DNA from: Pseudomonas sediminis
GTDB taxonomy: Bacteria > Pseudomonadota > Gammaproteobacteria > Pseudomonadales > Pseudomonadaceae
Direction: 5' to 3'
Assembly (NCBI RefSeq): GCF_002741105.1
Contig: NZ_NIQU01000002.1
Coordinates: 248,001 to 312,000, forward strand
Length of the DNA stretch: 64,000 nucleotides
The translations under genes and the position numbers were made by a program. The stretch's first letter is position 1. Each line of letters opens with the position of its first letter. Positions 39,706 through 49,693 of this stretch are shown piece by piece. The notes under the pieces were generated by a model that was not told where the DNA came from, ran no database searches, and saw nothing but the letters and a program-made list of their open reading frames with translations.

Positions 39706-40479
39706 ATGCATGCCGAAGTGTTATTCAGCCAGTCCGCCTCACTCTCGCCGTGGATCCACACCCGCCCGCTGCCCGCTGCTCGCTTACGCTTGCTCTGCTT
39801 CCCTTTCGCCGGAGGCAGTGCCGGCAGTTTCATGCCCTGGTTTACGCAACTGGCGCCGCACGTCCAGCTCTGCGCCATCCAGTTGCCAGGACGTGGTGCG
39901 CGCTTCGGCGAGCCGCCCGTGCATGACTTCGCCACACTGATCGAACGCCTGGGCGAGGTCATCGCCGGGTATGACGACCTCCCCTATGCCTTCTTCGGCC
40001 ACAGCCTCGGCGCTCTGGTCGCCTTCGAGCTGGCGCATCACTGCGTCAGGCGTGGGCTGCCCCCACCCCGCCACCTGTTCGTCTCGGCCAGCGGCGCACC
40101 GCGCCACCGCGTCGGTGCGCCGCGCTACGATCTGCTGAGCGATGGTGAACTGCTGATCAAACTGCGCGACTACGCCGGCACACCTCCCGAGGTGCTGGCG
40201 AACCAGGAACTGATGGCCCTGCTACTGCCGGCCATTCGCGCCGACTTCGCCCTGCTGCGCCACTATCGCTACCAGCCGCGCCCACGCCTGGACGTACCGA
40301 TGAGCGTGCTGGCCGGACAAGACGATGCCCATGTAGGCCAAGAAACGCTGCACGACTGGCAGACGGAAACCCGTGCAGGCTGCGCACTGCATCGCTTCGA
40401 GGGCGGCCATTTCTTCGCCTTCGAGCAGCCAGAACAGGTGTTGGAATTGGTGAAGCGGAAGCTGGACGAGGCGCTGTAA
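39706..40479 (+). CDS. Type II thioesterase for the NRPS
   Basis: A 257-residue alpha/beta hydrolase of the GrsT/PvdG type that clears misloaded or stalled acyl groups from carrier domains. It has LCFPFAGGSAGSF near the N-terminus, QLPGRGARF, the nucleophile motif GHSLG with Ser100, and the catalytic His235 in EGGHFFAFEQ. It starts four bases after the exporter stop with GAGGAA upstream. It is the last gene of the rightward operon; a hairpin follows. Confidence 0.9.
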   Translation: MHAEVLFSQSASLSPWIHTRPLPAARLRLLCFPFAGGSAGSFMPWFTQLAPHVQLCAIQLPGRGARFGEPPVHDFATLIERLGEVIAGYDDLPYAFFGHSLGALVAFELAHHCVRRGLPPPRHLFVSASGAPRHRVGAPRYDLLSDGELLIKLRDYAGTPPEVLANQELMALLLPAIRADFALLRHYRYQPRPRLDVPMSVLAGQDDAHVGQETLHDWQTETRAGCALHRFEGGHFFAFEQPEQVLELVKRKLDEAL

Positions 40480-40529
40480 TGACATCGGCAAATCGAGGCG
40501 TCGCCGAGATGGCTCAGCAGTCCGAATGA

Positions 40530-40571
40530 AATCCGGGAAATTGCCTCCCGCAGGCAATTTCGTTCCGGATT
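40530..40571. terminator. Long hairpin between converging thioesterase and reductase genes
   Basis: Arms AATCCGG and GAAATTGCCT pair with AGGCAATTTC and CCGGATT around the loop CCCGC, with a 3-nt bulge on one side. It lies between two converging stop codons (40479 and 40607), the right place for a bidirectional terminator, although no strong T-run follows on either strand. Confidence 0.6.
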
Positions 40572-40606
40572 GCCTGCGGGCTACGCGCGTGTATGACGGG
40601 GGCGAA

Positions 40607-41368
40607 CTAGCCCTCCACGCCGTAGATGTAACGCAGATAGCTCACCTGCTCCGCCTGCGGCAAGCGATGCAACTTCGGGCAGGATTCGCACAGCACCTGT
40701 GGCTTGCCGACCACCGGGGCATGCAACTGGTAATGCAGGCAGCAATGACGACGCAGGGGAATGCGTGCGCATACCTCTGGCGCCGGCGAATCCACCATCC
40801 ACTGCAGGCTTCTCGGTTTGATCCGCCCGTCAGCGACCACGGCCCGCTCCAGCCAGCGATGAGCCTCGGCGAAGCCTTCACGCTCCTGCTTGGCGTCAAG
40901 GCGTGCGAAGGCGCCATCCCAGATGGCGGCAAAGTTGCCCCAAAGTACCTTCGGCGCCAATCCCCCCCAAGCTGCAATACCAGCGAACAGCGGTTCCAGG
41001 TGTTCATGCAGTAGGCGCGCCCAGTAATCATCTCGCTGCTGGGCAGCAAGCGAAGCCGGTAGCGTCGGCAGCCACAACGCTCTTGGCTGACCAGCGTCAT
41101 GCAACAACGCGACCTCATGATCCCAGAAGGCGATGCCTCGCTCGCGCGTCAACACGGCCGCCAGCATCGCCGGCAACATGACACTGAGGTAGTTCATCGA
41201 CCATTGGGAGGCGACTGGAGGGCGCTTGATACCGGGATAGAGTTCGGCGAAGCGTTCGAGCATGGGATGCAACACGCTTATCTCTGCCAACTCAGGCAGC
41301 GCCACCGACGCCAGCCCCTGGCGCTCGACCTGTATCACACGCTGGATGGGTGGCCATGCTTGGCACAA
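40607..41368 (-). CDS. FhuF-like ferric-siderophore reductase (2Fe-2S)
   Basis: Cytoplasmic protein expected to reduce Fe(III) in an imported siderophore so that iron is released. The C-terminus carries the FhuF cysteine pattern RRHCC...LCESCPKL for a 2Fe-2S centre, but with 16 residues between the CC pair and the C-x2-C pair, where 10 is usual. The body has PPVASQWSMNYLSVMLPAMLAAV, typical of the family. About 253 residues. The start is uncertain: TTG 41368 is the first conventional start codon, but the frame stays open upstream, and a GGAGG sits 24 bases before that TTG. It faces the NRPS operon and diverges from the ABC transporter at 41496, sharing a Fur box. Confidence 0.82.
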   Translation of the reverse strand: MCQAWPPIQRVIQVERQGLASVALPELAEISVLHPMLERFAELYPGIKRPPVASQWSMNYLSVMLPAMLAAVLTRERGIAFWDHEVALLHDAGQPRALWLPTLPASLAAQQRDDYWARLLHEHLEPLFAGIAAWGGLAPKVLWGNFAAIWDGAFARLDAKQEREGFAEAHRWLERAVVADGRIKPRSLQWMVDSPAPEVCARIPLRRHCCLHYQLHAPVVGKPQVLCESCPKLHRLPQAEQVSYLRYIYGVEG

Positions 41369-41417
41369 CCAGTCCGGTAGTTCGATGGCTGGCCTCCGCC
41401 GCAGTGGGTCAAAAATG

Positions 41418-41435
41418 ATGAGAACGATTAGCGTT
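41418..41435. promoter_or_regulatory. Fur box between the divergent reductase and ABC transporter genes
   Basis: ATGAGAACGATTAGCGTT matches 15 of 18 positions of a typical Pseudomonas Fur box (ATGAGAATGATTATCATT). A possible -35 TTGATG (41434-41439) and -10 TATAAA (41455-41460), 15 bp apart, overlap its right end and point to the transporter. Iron repression of both genes is the simple reading. Confidence 0.7.
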
Positions 41436-41495
41436 GATGGTAAAGCTGCCCCTCTATAAACTCAACGCGTTTTACGCCGGGCAACTTGAGGCCAC

Positions 41496-43193
41496 ATGCA
41501 GACATTACGTGATTTCTGGTTGCTCGCCCGACCGTTCTGGTCGTCTGCCGAAAAACGCCCCGCCTTCCTACTGCTATTCGGCACGATCCTGATGAACCTG
41601 TGTCTGGTCGGGGTCAACCTGCTGTACAACTTCTGGAACCTGCACTTCTACAACGCGCTGCAGGCGCTCGACTACGATGCCTTCCTGATCGGCGGTGTAC
41701 AGTTCCTCTTCCTGCAACTGGGCCTGGCCACGTTCACCGTGGCCGCCTTCCACTTCCAGCAGAAACTCACTCTGCGCTGGCGCCGCTGGGCCACCGAGAA
41801 CACCCTGCAGCTATGGCTGCAGCGCCATCGCTACCTCAAGCTGCAGCTCGGCGTGCCAGAGACGGACAACCCCGACCAGCGCATCGCCGATGACATCAAC
41901 CTGCTCATCAGTCTGTCGCTGAAGCTCAGCCTGGGCCTGATGACCGCTCTGGTCTCACTGTTCTCCTTCCTGCATATCCTCTGGCAGGCCTCAAGCCTGG
42001 TGAAGATTCCCTTCGCCGGCGAAGAGCTGGTGATCCCCGGCCTTTTGGTGTGGGCCGCCCTGCTCTACTCCATCCTCGGCACCGGCGGCGCGTTCTGGCT
42101 AGGGCGCACGTTGCCGCGACTGAACTTCATCCAGCAGCGCCGTGAAGCGGACTTCCGCTTCGCCATGATGCGCCTGCGCGAAAACGCCGAGGCCGTGGCC
42201 CAGTACCGGGGAGAGAGCGAAGAGCATGCCCGTTTCAGCCAACGCCTGGGTGCCGCGCTGGAGAACTTCTGGGCCCTGGTGAAGCAGCAGAAAATCGTGC
42301 TCGGCTACTCCACCTTCTATATGCGCAGCGCCATGATCATCCCCATGTTCATCATGGCCCCGCAGTTCTTCGCTGGCGCCTTCCCCCTTGGCCGCCTGAC
42401 GCAGCTCAGTGCGGCGTTTGGCGAGGTGCATGAAGCCATGGCCTATCTGGTCAAGGTGTTCCCCGAGGTGGCCGAGTGGAAAGCGGTGGTCGATCGCCTG
42501 ATCGGTTTCCAGCGACGCCTGGATCAGGTCAGCGACGGGGGCGGCGTCTGCCTCGAGCACAGTGCAGAAGGGTTCGAAGCCGCAGGCCTTTCGCTCTGGC
42601 TGCCGGATGGCCGGACGCTGCTCACCGACGTCGAACTACGCCTGCAGGCCGGGGAAAGCCTGCTGATCAGGGCACCGTCGGGCTTCGGCAAGTCCACGCT
42701 GATACGAGCGCTGACCGGCATCTGGAACCATGCCAGCGGCGTGGCACGCTACGACCTGGGCAGCACCCTGACCCTGGCGCAGAAACCCTACCTGCCGCTC
42801 GGCACCCTGCGCGACATGCTCTGGTATCCCGCAGCGCCGCATCCGCAGGACGATCCCCGTCTGCTGGAGGCGATGCACCAGTGCGGCCTCGACCACCTGA
42901 GCGCGCGGCTGGATAGCGAGCTTGACTGGTCGCAGACCCTGAGTATCGGTGAACAACAGCGCTGCGCCTTCGTGCGCGCCCTGCTATTACGCCCGCAGGT
43001 GCTGTTCCTGGATGAAAGCAGCTCGGCACTGGATGAAGAAAGCGAAAGGCGCTGCTACACGCAACTGCGTCATGCCTTACCGGACGCCATCATCATCAGC
43101 GTCGGCCATCGCGCCTCGCTGGAAGCGTTGCATACCCGCACCCTGGATCTGCTGCCCGCACAACGCTCGGACCAGGAATTGGAATACGCCTGA
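41496..43193 (+). CDS. SbmA/YddA-like ABC transporter (fused membrane and ATPase domains)
   Basis: A 565-residue inner-membrane ABC protein of the SbmA/BacA-YddA-ABCD group. The first 330 residues are the membrane domain (FLLLFGTILMNLCLVGVNLL; NLHFYNALQALD, a family hallmark; several further helices). The ATPase follows, with Walker A APSGFGKST (about 393-401), signature LSIGEQQR and Walker B VLFLDESSSALDE. The ATG follows GAGG. The upstream Fur box and the neighbouring reductase suggest a role in siderophore handling: import of the ferric peptide to the cytoplasm, or export. Family members move peptides or cobalamin, so a peptide siderophore is a reasonable substrate, but direction is not shown by the sequence. 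Confidence 0.82.
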   Translation: MQTLRDFWLLARPFWSSAEKRPAFLLLFGTILMNLCLVGVNLLYNFWNLHFYNALQALDYDAFLIGGVQFLFLQLGLATFTVAAFHFQQKLTLRWRRWATENTLQLWLQRHRYLKLQLGVPETDNPDQRIADDINLLISLSLKLSLGLMTALVSLFSFLHILWQASSLVKIPFAGEELVIPGLLVWAALLYSILGTGGAFWLGRTLPRLNFIQQRREADFRFAMMRLRENAEAVAQYRGESEEHARFSQRLGAALENFWALVKQQKIVLGYSTFYMRSAMIIPMFIMAPQFFAGAFPLGRLTQLSAAFGEVHEAMAYLVKVFPEVAEWKAVVDRLIGFQRRLDQVSDGGGVCLEHSAEGFEAAGLSLWLPDGRTLLTDVELRLQAGESLLIRAPSGFGKSTLIRALTGIWNHASGVARYDLGSTLTLAQKPYLPLGTLRDMLWYPAAPHPQDDPRLLEAMHQCGLDHLSARLDSELDWSQTLSIGEQQRCAFVRALLLRPQVLFLDESSSALDEESERRCYTQLRHALPDAIIISVGHRASLEALHTRTLDLLPAQRSDQELEYA

Positions 43194-43234
43194 ACCGGCC
43201 CTGCACATCTGGCTACCAGACAGGAGACCAAAAA

Positions 43235-43267
43235 CGAAAAAGCCGGCTGCAATAGCCGGCTTTTTCG
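43235..43267. terminator. Strong intrinsic terminator after the ABC transporter gene
   Basis: Arms CGAAAAAGCCGGCT and AGCCGGCTTTTTCG are perfectly complementary around a 5-nt loop. The A/T tails make it work in both directions, ending the transporter transcript and reading out of the tRNA gene on the other strand. Confidence 0.9.
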
Positions 43268-43279
43268 TTACTGAGTCGA

Positions 43280-43354
43280 TGGCGTCCCCTGCTGGAATCG
43301 AACCAGCATCTAGCCCTTAGGAGGGGCTTATTCTATCCGTTGAACTAAGGGGAC
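43280..43354 (-). tRNA. tRNA-Arg (anticodon CCT)
   Basis: Full cloverleaf on the minus strand: 7-bp acceptor stem (GTCCCCT/AGGGGAC), D arm GTTC/GAAT, anticodon stem AGCCC/GGGCT with loop CTCCTAA (anticodon CCT), T arm GCTGG-TTCGATT-CCAGC, discriminator G and encoded CCA. It sits 87 bp beyond the siderophore locus. Confidence 0.95.
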
Positions 43355-43429
43355 ACGGCCGTATTGGCAACGGCCGGGCCGCATCTTAGCGGCGGCGCGC
43401 GCATTTGTCATGCCGCCAGCGCTCACTTC

Positions 43430-44542
43430 CTAGCGCTGCCAGCCCTGGGAAACTACCTTCGAGGTCAATGCAGCGCGCACTGGTTGCAGGCCGCCGCGCA
43501 GGCGCTCCAATGCCATGTGATCAGCAATCGCAGTGGTGGTCTCGCCTTCACGCTCGGCGCGCTGGAAGATTTCCGTCAGGGTCGGGCCGATGCCTTCGAT
43601 ATGCGCCTTGAGCTGCGCGGCGCTACCGCCGGTGCGCTCGTAGCAGACGTCGATGATGCCGCCGGCATTGATCGCGTAGTCCGGTGCGTACAGGCATTCG
43701 CGGCGACGCAGCAGCTCGGCCAGGCTGGCGTCGGCCAGTTGGTTGTTGGCAGCACCGGCGATGATTGGCGCGCGCAGGGCTTCCAGAGTTTGCAGGTTGA
43801 TGATGGCGCCCAATGCACATGGTGCGAACACGTCCACATCGAGCCCATAGATATCGTGCTGACCGACCGCAGTGGCGCCAAGCTGGCTCACCGCGCGCTG
43901 CACGTTGGCTTCGAAGATATCCGTCACCCACAACTGCGCACCGGCCTCCTTGAGCAGCTTGGCCAGGCCGAAGCCGACCTGGCCGACACCCTGGATGGCC
44001 ACGCGCACGCCCTTGAGATCCTGGCGGCCAAGGCGATGCGCCACGGCCGCCTGAATACCGATGAACACCCCATAGGCGGTCGAGGGCGATGGATCGCCGT
44101 CACGGCTGCCACCACCGAAAGCTTCACGCTGCCCGGCGCCTGCGACATGACGGGTGCGTTCGGCCATGATGCGCATCTCGGCCACGCCAGTGCCTGAATC
44201 CGCCGCCGTGACATAGCGTCCACCCAGGCTGTCGACGAAATCGCCCATGGCCTGGAACAGCGCCTCGCTCTTGCCGGTATGCGGGTCGCCGATGATCACC
44301 GCCTTGCCACCGCCGAGCGGCAAACGGGCCAGTGCCGATTTGTAGGTCATGCCGCGCGACAGGCGCAGTACATCACGCAGCGCTTGCTCGTCACTGGCGT
44401 AGTTCCACATGCGGCAACCACCCAGTGCCGGGCCGAGGGTGCTGTCGTGAATGGCGATGATGGCTTTCAGGCCGCTGGCCTTGTCGTGGCCGTAGACCAC
44501 CTGTTCGTGCTGATCGAAGTCGACGTGATTGAAGACGGACAT
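43430..44542 (-). CDS. Glu/Leu/Phe/Val-type amino-acid dehydrogenase (leucine/valine dehydrogenase)
   Basis: NAD-dependent oxidative deamination of a branched-chain or aromatic amino acid to its 2-oxo acid. 370 residues: GGCRMWNY and the catalytic Lys in [10 protein letters not shown] (about 80), AADSGTGV, and the Rossmann motif [13 protein letters not shown] near 185. Ends in a region typical for leucine dehydrogenases. ATG 44542 follows GAGGTAA. It lies downstream of the indolepyruvate ferredoxin oxidoreductase gene in the same direction, so the dehydrogenase could feed 2-oxo acids to it. Exact substrate (Leu, Val or Phe) cannot be fixed by eye. Confidence 0.88.
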   Translation of the reverse strand: MSVFNHVDFDQHEQVVYGHDKASGLKAIIAIHDSTLGPALGGCRMWNYASDEQALRDVLRLSRGMTYKSALARLPLGGGKAVIIGDPHTGKSEALFQAMGDFVDSLGGRYVTAADSGTGVAEMRIMAERTRHVAGAGQREAFGGGSRDGDPSPSTAYGVFIGIQAAVAHRLGRQDLKGVRVAIQGVGQVGFGLAKLLKEAGAQLWVTDIFEANVQRAVSQLGATAVGQHDIYGLDVDVFAPCALGAIINLQTLEALRAPIIAGAANNQLADASLAELLRRRECLYAPDYAINAGGIIDVCYERTGGSAAQLKAHIEGIGPTLTEIFQRAEREGETTTAIADHMALERLRGGLQPVRAALTSKVVSQGWQR

Positions 44543-44569
44543 CGGGTTACCTCGGATGTAAAAAGCCGC

Positions 44570-44591
44570 CCCTCTCCCGCACGGGAGAGGG
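44570..44591. repeat. CCCTCTCCCG hairpin between the oxidoreductase and dehydrogenase genes
   Basis: Perfect 10-bp arms CCCTCTCCCG and CGGGAGAGGG with a 2-nt loop, in the 70-bp gap between the ior stop and the dehydrogenase start. Such G/C hairpins recur in Pseudomonas intergenic DNA; it may stabilise or attenuate the transcript. Confidence 0.55.
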
Positions 44592-44612
44592 TGGCAAAGG
44601 GGATGGGAAAGG

Positions 44613-47600
44613 TCAGGCCGCTGGTTCGAACAACTGCACCGCAGCGATCTCGCTGACGGTCAGGCGTGCCTTGAGTTGGCTCGCCTGCTCGCGCGCCTTG
44701 GCCAGCGCCGCTTCCTTGACGTGGCCGTAACCGCGGACCTGCTCGGGAATCTCGGCCAGCGCCACCGCCGTGCGGTAGTTGCCGGCATTGAGCTCGCCCA
44801 GCAGGTAGGCCACGTTGGCCTCGTACTCCTCGATCAGCTCGCGCTCCAGCCGACGTTCAGTACTGTGACCGAACGGATCGAGCACGCTGCCACGCAGGAA
44901 CTTGAAGCGCGCCAGTACGCCGAACGCCTTGAGCATCCAGGGGCCGAAGCTGCGCTTGCGTGGCTGGCCGGTGACCGCATCGGGCTTGCTCAACCAGCTC
45001 GGCGCCAGGTGGAACTGCAACTGGTAGTCGCCTTCGAACTGCGCTTCGAGCTGCTTGCGGAAAGTGGCATCGCTGTACAGCCGCGCCACTTCGTACTCGT
45101 CTTTATAGGCCAGGAGCTTGAAGTAATAGCGTGCTACGGCCTTGCTCAGGCGCTGCTGCGCATCGGTATCGGCCTTGCGCACGCGCTCGACCAGCTCACG
45201 GTAGCGTTCGGCATAGGCCGCGTTCTGGTAGGCGGTCAGGCGCTGCACACGGTCAGCGACGATCTCCTCCAGCGTGCTGCAATGCGGCGCTTCGACGACC
45301 TTGGGCGCGGCGAGTTTTTCCACCGCAGCCAGGTCATGCGCGGCGCGACGGCCCCAGAGGAAGGCCTGCTGGTTGAGTTGAACGGACACGCCGTTGAGCT
45401 CGATAGCCTTGTTGATCGCTTCGGCCGATACCGGCACCAGCCCCTGCTGATAGGCGTAGCCGAGCATGAACAGGTTGGTGGCGATGCTATCGCCAAGCAG
45501 GCGAGTAGCCAGGCGGGTGGCGTCTACGAAGCGGGTCTTGCCCTCACCCACCGCCTCGCTCAGCGCTTCGCGCATGGCGGCGCCAGGCACCTGAGCGTCA
45601 GGGTTGCGGGTGAACTCGGCAGTGGCCGCTTCATGGCTGTTGATCACCGCATGGGCGATCTTGTCGTTGAGCTTGGCCAGCGCCTCTTCACTGGACGACA
45701 CCACCAGGTCGCAGCCCAGCAGCAGGTCGGTTTCACCAGCGGCGATACGCACGGCGTAGATATCACTCTGTCGCGCGGCGATGCGAATGTGGGTAATCAC
45801 CGGGCCGAACTTCTGCGCCAGGCCAGCCTGGTCGAGCACGGTGCAGCCCTTGCCTTCGATATGCGCGGCCATGCCCAGCAGCGCGCCGACGGTGGTCACA
45901 CCGCTGCCGCCAACACCGGGTAGGAGGATGTTCCAGGGCCGGCTCAGGGCTGGCTGTTTCGGCTCCGGCAAGGCGATGAACAGCGCGCCCAGCCCCACTG
46001 CCTCGGGCTTGCGCAGGCTGCCGCCGTGGACGGTGACGAAGCTCGGGCAGAAGCCCTCCAGGCAGCTGAAGTCCTTGTTGCAGGCGTTCTGGTCGATCTC
46101 GCGCTTGCGTCCCAGCTCGGTTTCCAGCGGCAGCACCGACAGGCAGTTGGACTTGACGCTGCAATCACCACAGCCCTCACACACCGCTGGGTTGATGAAC
46201 GCACGCTTGGCCGGATCGACCATCTTGCCGCGCTTGCGCCGACGACGCTTCTCAGTGGCGCAGGTCTGGTCGTAGAGGATCACCGAGCAGCCCTTGACCT
46301 CGCGCAGCTCGCGCTGCACGGCGTCCAGCTCGCGGCGGTGGTGGAAGGTCACACCCGGCGCGAAAGTAGCGCGGGTCGGGTATTTGTCCGGCTCGTCACT
46401 GACCAGGGCAATGCGTTTGACGCCCTCGGCATGCACCTGCTGGCTGAGCTGGTCGATGCGCAGTTCGCCGTCGATGGGCTGGCCACCGGTCATGGCTACC
46501 GCGTCGTTGTAGAGAATCTTGTAGGTAATGTTGACCCCGGCTGCTACGGCTGCACGCAGGGCCAGATGGCCGGAGTGGAAGTAGGTGCCGTCACCGAGGT
46601 TCTGGAACACGTGCGGCGTGTCGGTGAATGGCGCCTGGCCGATCCAGGTGGCGCCCTCGCCGCCCATCTGGGTGAAGGTGTCGGTGCTGCGATCCATCCA
46701 CTGGGTCATATAGTGGCAACCGATACCACCGAGGGCGCGGCTGCCTTCGGGCACCTTGGTCGAGCTGTTATGCGGGCAACCGGAGCAGAAATGCGGGGTG
46801 CGCGCAGTCTTGTGCTTGGGCGCAGCCAGCGCCTTCTCCTTGGCATCGAGGAAGGCCAGGCGCTCCTCGATGGTCGGGCTGCTGTAGATCGGCGCCAGGC
46901 GCTTGGCAATCACCCGAGCGATCATTGCCGGCGTCAGCTCGGCCAGGTTCGGCAGCAAGGACACACCCTGCTCGTCGAACTCGCCGACCACGCGCGGGCG
47001 CTTGCCCACCGGCCAGTTGTAGAGCTGGCCGGTCAGTTGGTCTTCGATGATGCTGCGCTTTTCTTCCACCACCAGAATTTCGTCCAGGCCTTCGGCGAAG
47101 CCATGCACCGACACCGGCTCCAGCGGCCAGCTCATGCCGACCTTGAGCACGCGCAAGCCGACCTTGGCGCACAGCGCTTCGTCCAGGCCGAGGTCATCCA
47201 GCGCCTGGCGCACGTCGAGGTAGGACTTGCCGGTGGTGATGATGCCCAGACGCGGGTTGGGCGAGTCGAGCTTGACCTGGTTGAGGTTGTTGGCCAGGGC
47301 AAAGGCGCGCGCAGCGTAGATCTTGTAGACGTTGAGGCGTTTTTCCTGGGCCAGGGGCGGATCGGGCCAACGGATGTGCACGCCGTCTTCCGGCAGTTGG
47401 AAATCCTCGGGGATCTTGATCTGGATTCGTAGCGGATCGACGTCCACCACGGCCGAGGAGTCGACGTTCTCGGCAATGGTCTTCAGCGCCACCCAGCAGC
47501 CGCTGTAGCGCGACAGCTCCCAGCCGATGATGCCGTAGTCCAGCACTTCCTGAACGTTGGCCGGGTTGAGCACCGGCATCGACGCGGCGATGAAGGCATG

Positions 47601-48080
47601 CTCGCTCTGGTGGGCGATGGTCGAAGACTTGCAACCATGGTCGTCGCCGGCCAGAACCAGCACGCCGCCATGCTTGGAAACGCCGGCAGAGTTGCCGTGC
47701 TTGAACACGTCACCACTGCGGTCTACACCCGGCCCCTTGCCGTACCACATGGCGAACACGCCGTCATAGCGCGCACCAGGAAACAGGTTGGCCTGCTGGC
47801 TGCCCCACACCGCGGTCGCGCCCAGCTCCTCGTTGACGCCGGGCTGGAAGTGGATGTGGTTTTCCTTCAGGTACTCGCGCGCATCCCACAGGCTCTTGTC
47901 CAGACCGCCCAGGGGCGAGCCGCGATAGCCGGAGATGAAGCAGGCGGTATTGAGTCCGAAGGCGGCATCACGCTGCTTCTGCAGCATGGGCAGGCGGGTG
48001 AGCGCCTGAGTGCCGGTCAGATAGAGGTGACCAGTAGCGAGGCGGTATTTGTCATCCAGGCGGATTTCGGCCAGTGACAT
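44613..48080 (-). CDS. Indolepyruvate ferredoxin oxidoreductase family protein (fused alpha-gamma)
   Basis: Thiamine-diphosphate and iron-sulfur enzyme oxidising aryl- or branched-chain 2-oxo acids to acyl-CoA with ferredoxin. 1155 residues, the usual fused bacterial length. N-terminal part: [18 protein letters not shown] and GPGVDRSGD; middle TPP region: [18 protein letters not shown] and [13 protein letters not shown]; 4Fe-4S cluster region: [17 protein letters not shown] and [18 protein letters not shown]-terminal gamma-type domain: [19 protein letters not shown]. The ATG at 48080 has GGAG just upstream on its strand. An Lrp-type regulator starts divergently 198 bp away, as commonly seen for amino-acid catabolic genes. 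Confidence 0.93.
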   Translation of the reverse strand: MSLAEIRLDDKYRLATGHLYLTGTQALTRLPMLQKQRDAAFGLNTACFISGYRGSPLGGLDKSLWDAREYLKENHIHFQPGVNEELGATAVWGSQQANLFPGARYDGVFAMWYGKGPGVDRSGDVFKHGNSAGVSKHGGVLVLAGDDHGCKSSTIAHQSEHAFIAASMPVLNPANVQEVLDYGIIGWELSRYSGCWVALKTIAENVDSSAVVDVDPLRIQIKIPEDFQLPEDGVHIRWPDPPLAQEKRLNVYKIYAARAFALANNLNQVKLDSPNPRLGIITTGKSYLDVRQALDDLGLDEALCAKVGLRVLKVGMSWPLEPVSVHGFAEGLDEILVVEEKRSIIEDQLTGQLYNWPVGKRPRVVGEFDEQGVSLLPNLAELTPAMIARVIAKRLAPIYSSPTIEERLAFLDAKEKALAAPKHKTARTPHFCSGCPHNSSTKVPEGSRALGGIGCHYMTQWMDRSTDTFTQMGGEGATWIGQAPFTDTPHVFQNLGDGTYFHSGHLALRAAVAAGVNITYKILYNDAVAMTGGQPIDGELRIDQLSQQVHAEGVKRIALVSDEPDKYPTRATFAPGVTFHHRRELDAVQRELREVKGCSVILYDQTCATEKRRRRKRGKMVDPAKRAFINPAVCEGCGDCSVKSNCLSVLPLETELGRKREIDQNACNKDFSCLEGFCPSFVTVHGGSLRKPEAVGLGALFIALPEPKQPALSRPWNILLPGVGGSGVTTVGALLGMAAHIEGKGCTVLDQAGLAQKFGPVITHIRIAARQSDIYAVRIAAGETDLLLGCDLVVSSSEEALAKLNDKIAHAVINSHEAATAEFTRNPDAQVPGAAMREALSEAVGEGKTRFVDATRLATRLLGDSIATNLFMLGYAYQQGLVPVSAEAINKAIELNGVSVQLNQQAFLWGRRAAHDLAAVEKLAAPKVVEAPHCSTLEEIVADRVQRLTAYQNAAYAERYRELVERVRKADTDAQQRLSKAVARYYFKLLAYKDEYEVARLYSDATFRKQLEAQFEGDYQLQFHLAPSWLSKPDAVTGQPRKRSFGPWMLKAFGVLARFKFLRGSVLDPFGHSTERRLERELIEEYEANVAYLLGELNAGNYRTAVALAEIPEQVRGYGHVKEAALAKAREQASQLKARLTVSEIAAVQLFEPAA

Positions 48081-48278
48081 GGAGCGCTCCTTTTATTGTT
48101 ATGGCGAGCACAGGGAGCGCGACGGTAGACACGCTCCGTTGAGTCCTGCCGCAGGATCACTGCGACGGATTTGCCTAAATCATGACTGGAGGGTTCCGCT
48201 TTTTTCTTTCTATTTTCGAGTAGCGAAGGCGATACTCCGCATGATCCTTCCAACAATCACAATAAATTGGAAACAATC

Positions 48279-48746
48279 ATGCAGGACAAGCTCAGCCCTA
48301 TCGACCGCCGGATTCTTCGCCTGCTGCAACACAATGCTGACCTCTCGGCCGCCGAGGTGGCGGAAAAGGTCGAGCTGTCGCAGTCGCCCTGCTGGCGGCG
48401 GATCAACCGCATGCAGGAAGAGGGATTGATCGAACGCAAGGTCGCCCTGCTCAACCATAAGCGCCTGGGCTTCGGCATCACGGTGTTCGTCGACATCAAG
48501 CTGTCGGCACACGGCCGCGGCAATCTGGATGAGTTCGAGCGAGCGGTGGTCGGCTACCCGCAGGTGCTGGAGTGCTACAGCATGGCCGGCGGTTCGGACT
48601 ACCTGCTCAAGGTGGTGGCCAAGGACATCGCCGATTACGAGCGCTTCCTGCGTGACCACCTGCTGCAGCGCCCGCACGTGCACGAGGCGCACTCGCATAT
48701 CGCCATGAGCGAGGTCAAACGCACTACCGAGCTGCCGCTGGATTAA
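48279..48746 (+). CDS. Lrp/AsnC family transcriptional regulator
   Basis: 155-residue regulator with an N-terminal winged helix-turn-helix (LSPIDRRILRLLQHNADLSA; SQSPCWRRINRMQEEGLI) and a C-terminal RAM ligand-binding domain (YPQVLECYSMAGGSDYLLKV). I use ATG 48279; a TTG four codons upstream is possible. Divergent from the indolepyruvate oxidoreductase gene, which it probably controls in response to an amino acid. Its TAA stop overlaps the stop codon of the converging EamA gene. Confidence 0.9.
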   Translation: MQDKLSPIDRRILRLLQHNADLSAAEVAEKVELSQSPCWRRINRMQEEGLIERKVALLNHKRLGFGITVFVDIKLSAHGRGNLDEFERAVVGYPQVLECYSMAGGSDYLLKVVAKDIADYERFLRDHLLQRPHVHEAHSHIAMSEVKRTTELPLD

Positions 48747-49693
48747 CGCCCTGGCCTGCGCGTCCGCCAAGCGGCCAGCAGCGACGGGCCAAGCGCGGTG
48801 AGTGCCGAGCCAAGCACCACCACCACGGCGCCAGCGTAGGCGATCCAGTTGACCTGCTCGGGCAGCACGTGGTCCGGCCACCAGCTCGAGGCCAGCGCCA
48901 CGGAAACGAAGGTCACCAGCGGTGTCAGCGCCAGGGTCGCGCTGACCCGCGAAGCCTCCCAATGCGCCAGTGCCTCGGCGAAGGCGCCATAGGCCACCAG
49001 GGTATTCAGGCAGCAAGCCAGCAGCAGCCAACCCTGCAGCGGGCTCAATTGCAGCGCTTGTAGCGGCTGCGCCCAAGGCGTCAGCAACAGCGCGCAAGCC
49101 AGGTAGATGACCATCATCACCTGCACCGAATTCCACTTGGTCAGCAGCTGCTTCTGCGCGAGGCCGTAGAAGGTCCAGACGAAGGCCGCGGCCAGCACGG
49201 TCAGCACCCCGGTGGTGTAGGTGGTCAGCGAAGTCAGCAGCTCACCCAGGCGCTGATTGAAGAACAGGCCGAAGCCCAGCAACATCACCATCAGGCCAAT
49301 GGCCTGGCCCAGGCTGAAGCGCTCGCGAAAGACGAACAGGCTGCTGATCAGCAGCAGGATTGGAGCGACCTGGATCACCAGTTGCGTGGTGCCGGGGCTG
49401 AGCAAATTGAGCCCGACCAGATACAGCACGTAGTTGGCCGTCAGCCCGCCGATGGCCAGCGCCAGCAGCCAACCGCCCTTGCGCCCCAACGGACGAAAAC
49501 GCGGCAACCGACGGCTCGCGGCAAGGTAGGCAAACAGCAGAGAACCTGCCACGGCCAGGCGATACCAGGTGACCGTTACCGGATCCATGACCTGGAGAAC
49601 TTCTTTCAGTTTGATTGGCAGGATGCCCCAAAGCACCGAAGTGATCAGGGCCAGCAGCAGGCCGTACATCCAACGGCCGGAAGAAATGTGCAT
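48743..49693 (-). CDS. EamA/DMT-family inner-membrane transporter
   Basis: 316 residues with ten predicted hydrophobic helices in two EamA repeats, beginning LLLALITSVLWGILPIKLK and ending in a basic tail. PVTVTWYRLAVAGSLL and GTTQLVIQVAPILLL are typical of RarD/RhaT-like metabolite exporters. Substrate unknown; the setting beside amino-acid catabolism genes allows an amino-acid or 2-oxo-acid exporter role. Convergent with the Lrp gene; the two stops share the palindrome TTAA. Confidence 0.87.
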   Translation of the reverse strand: MHISSGRWMYGLLLALITSVLWGILPIKLKEVLQVMDPVTVTWYRLAVAGSLLFAYLAASRRLPRFRPLGRKGGWLLALAIGGLTANYVLYLVGLNLLSPGTTQLVIQVAPILLLISSLFVFRERFSLGQAIGLMVMLLGFGLFFNQRLGELLTSLTTYTTGVLTVLAAAFVWTFYGLAQKQLLTKWNSVQVMMVIYLACALLLTPWAQPLQALQLSPLQGWLLLACCLNTLVAYGAFAEALAHWEASRVSATLALTPLVTFVSVALASSWWPDHVLPEQVNWIAYAGAVVVVLGSALTALGPSLLAAWRTRRPGR

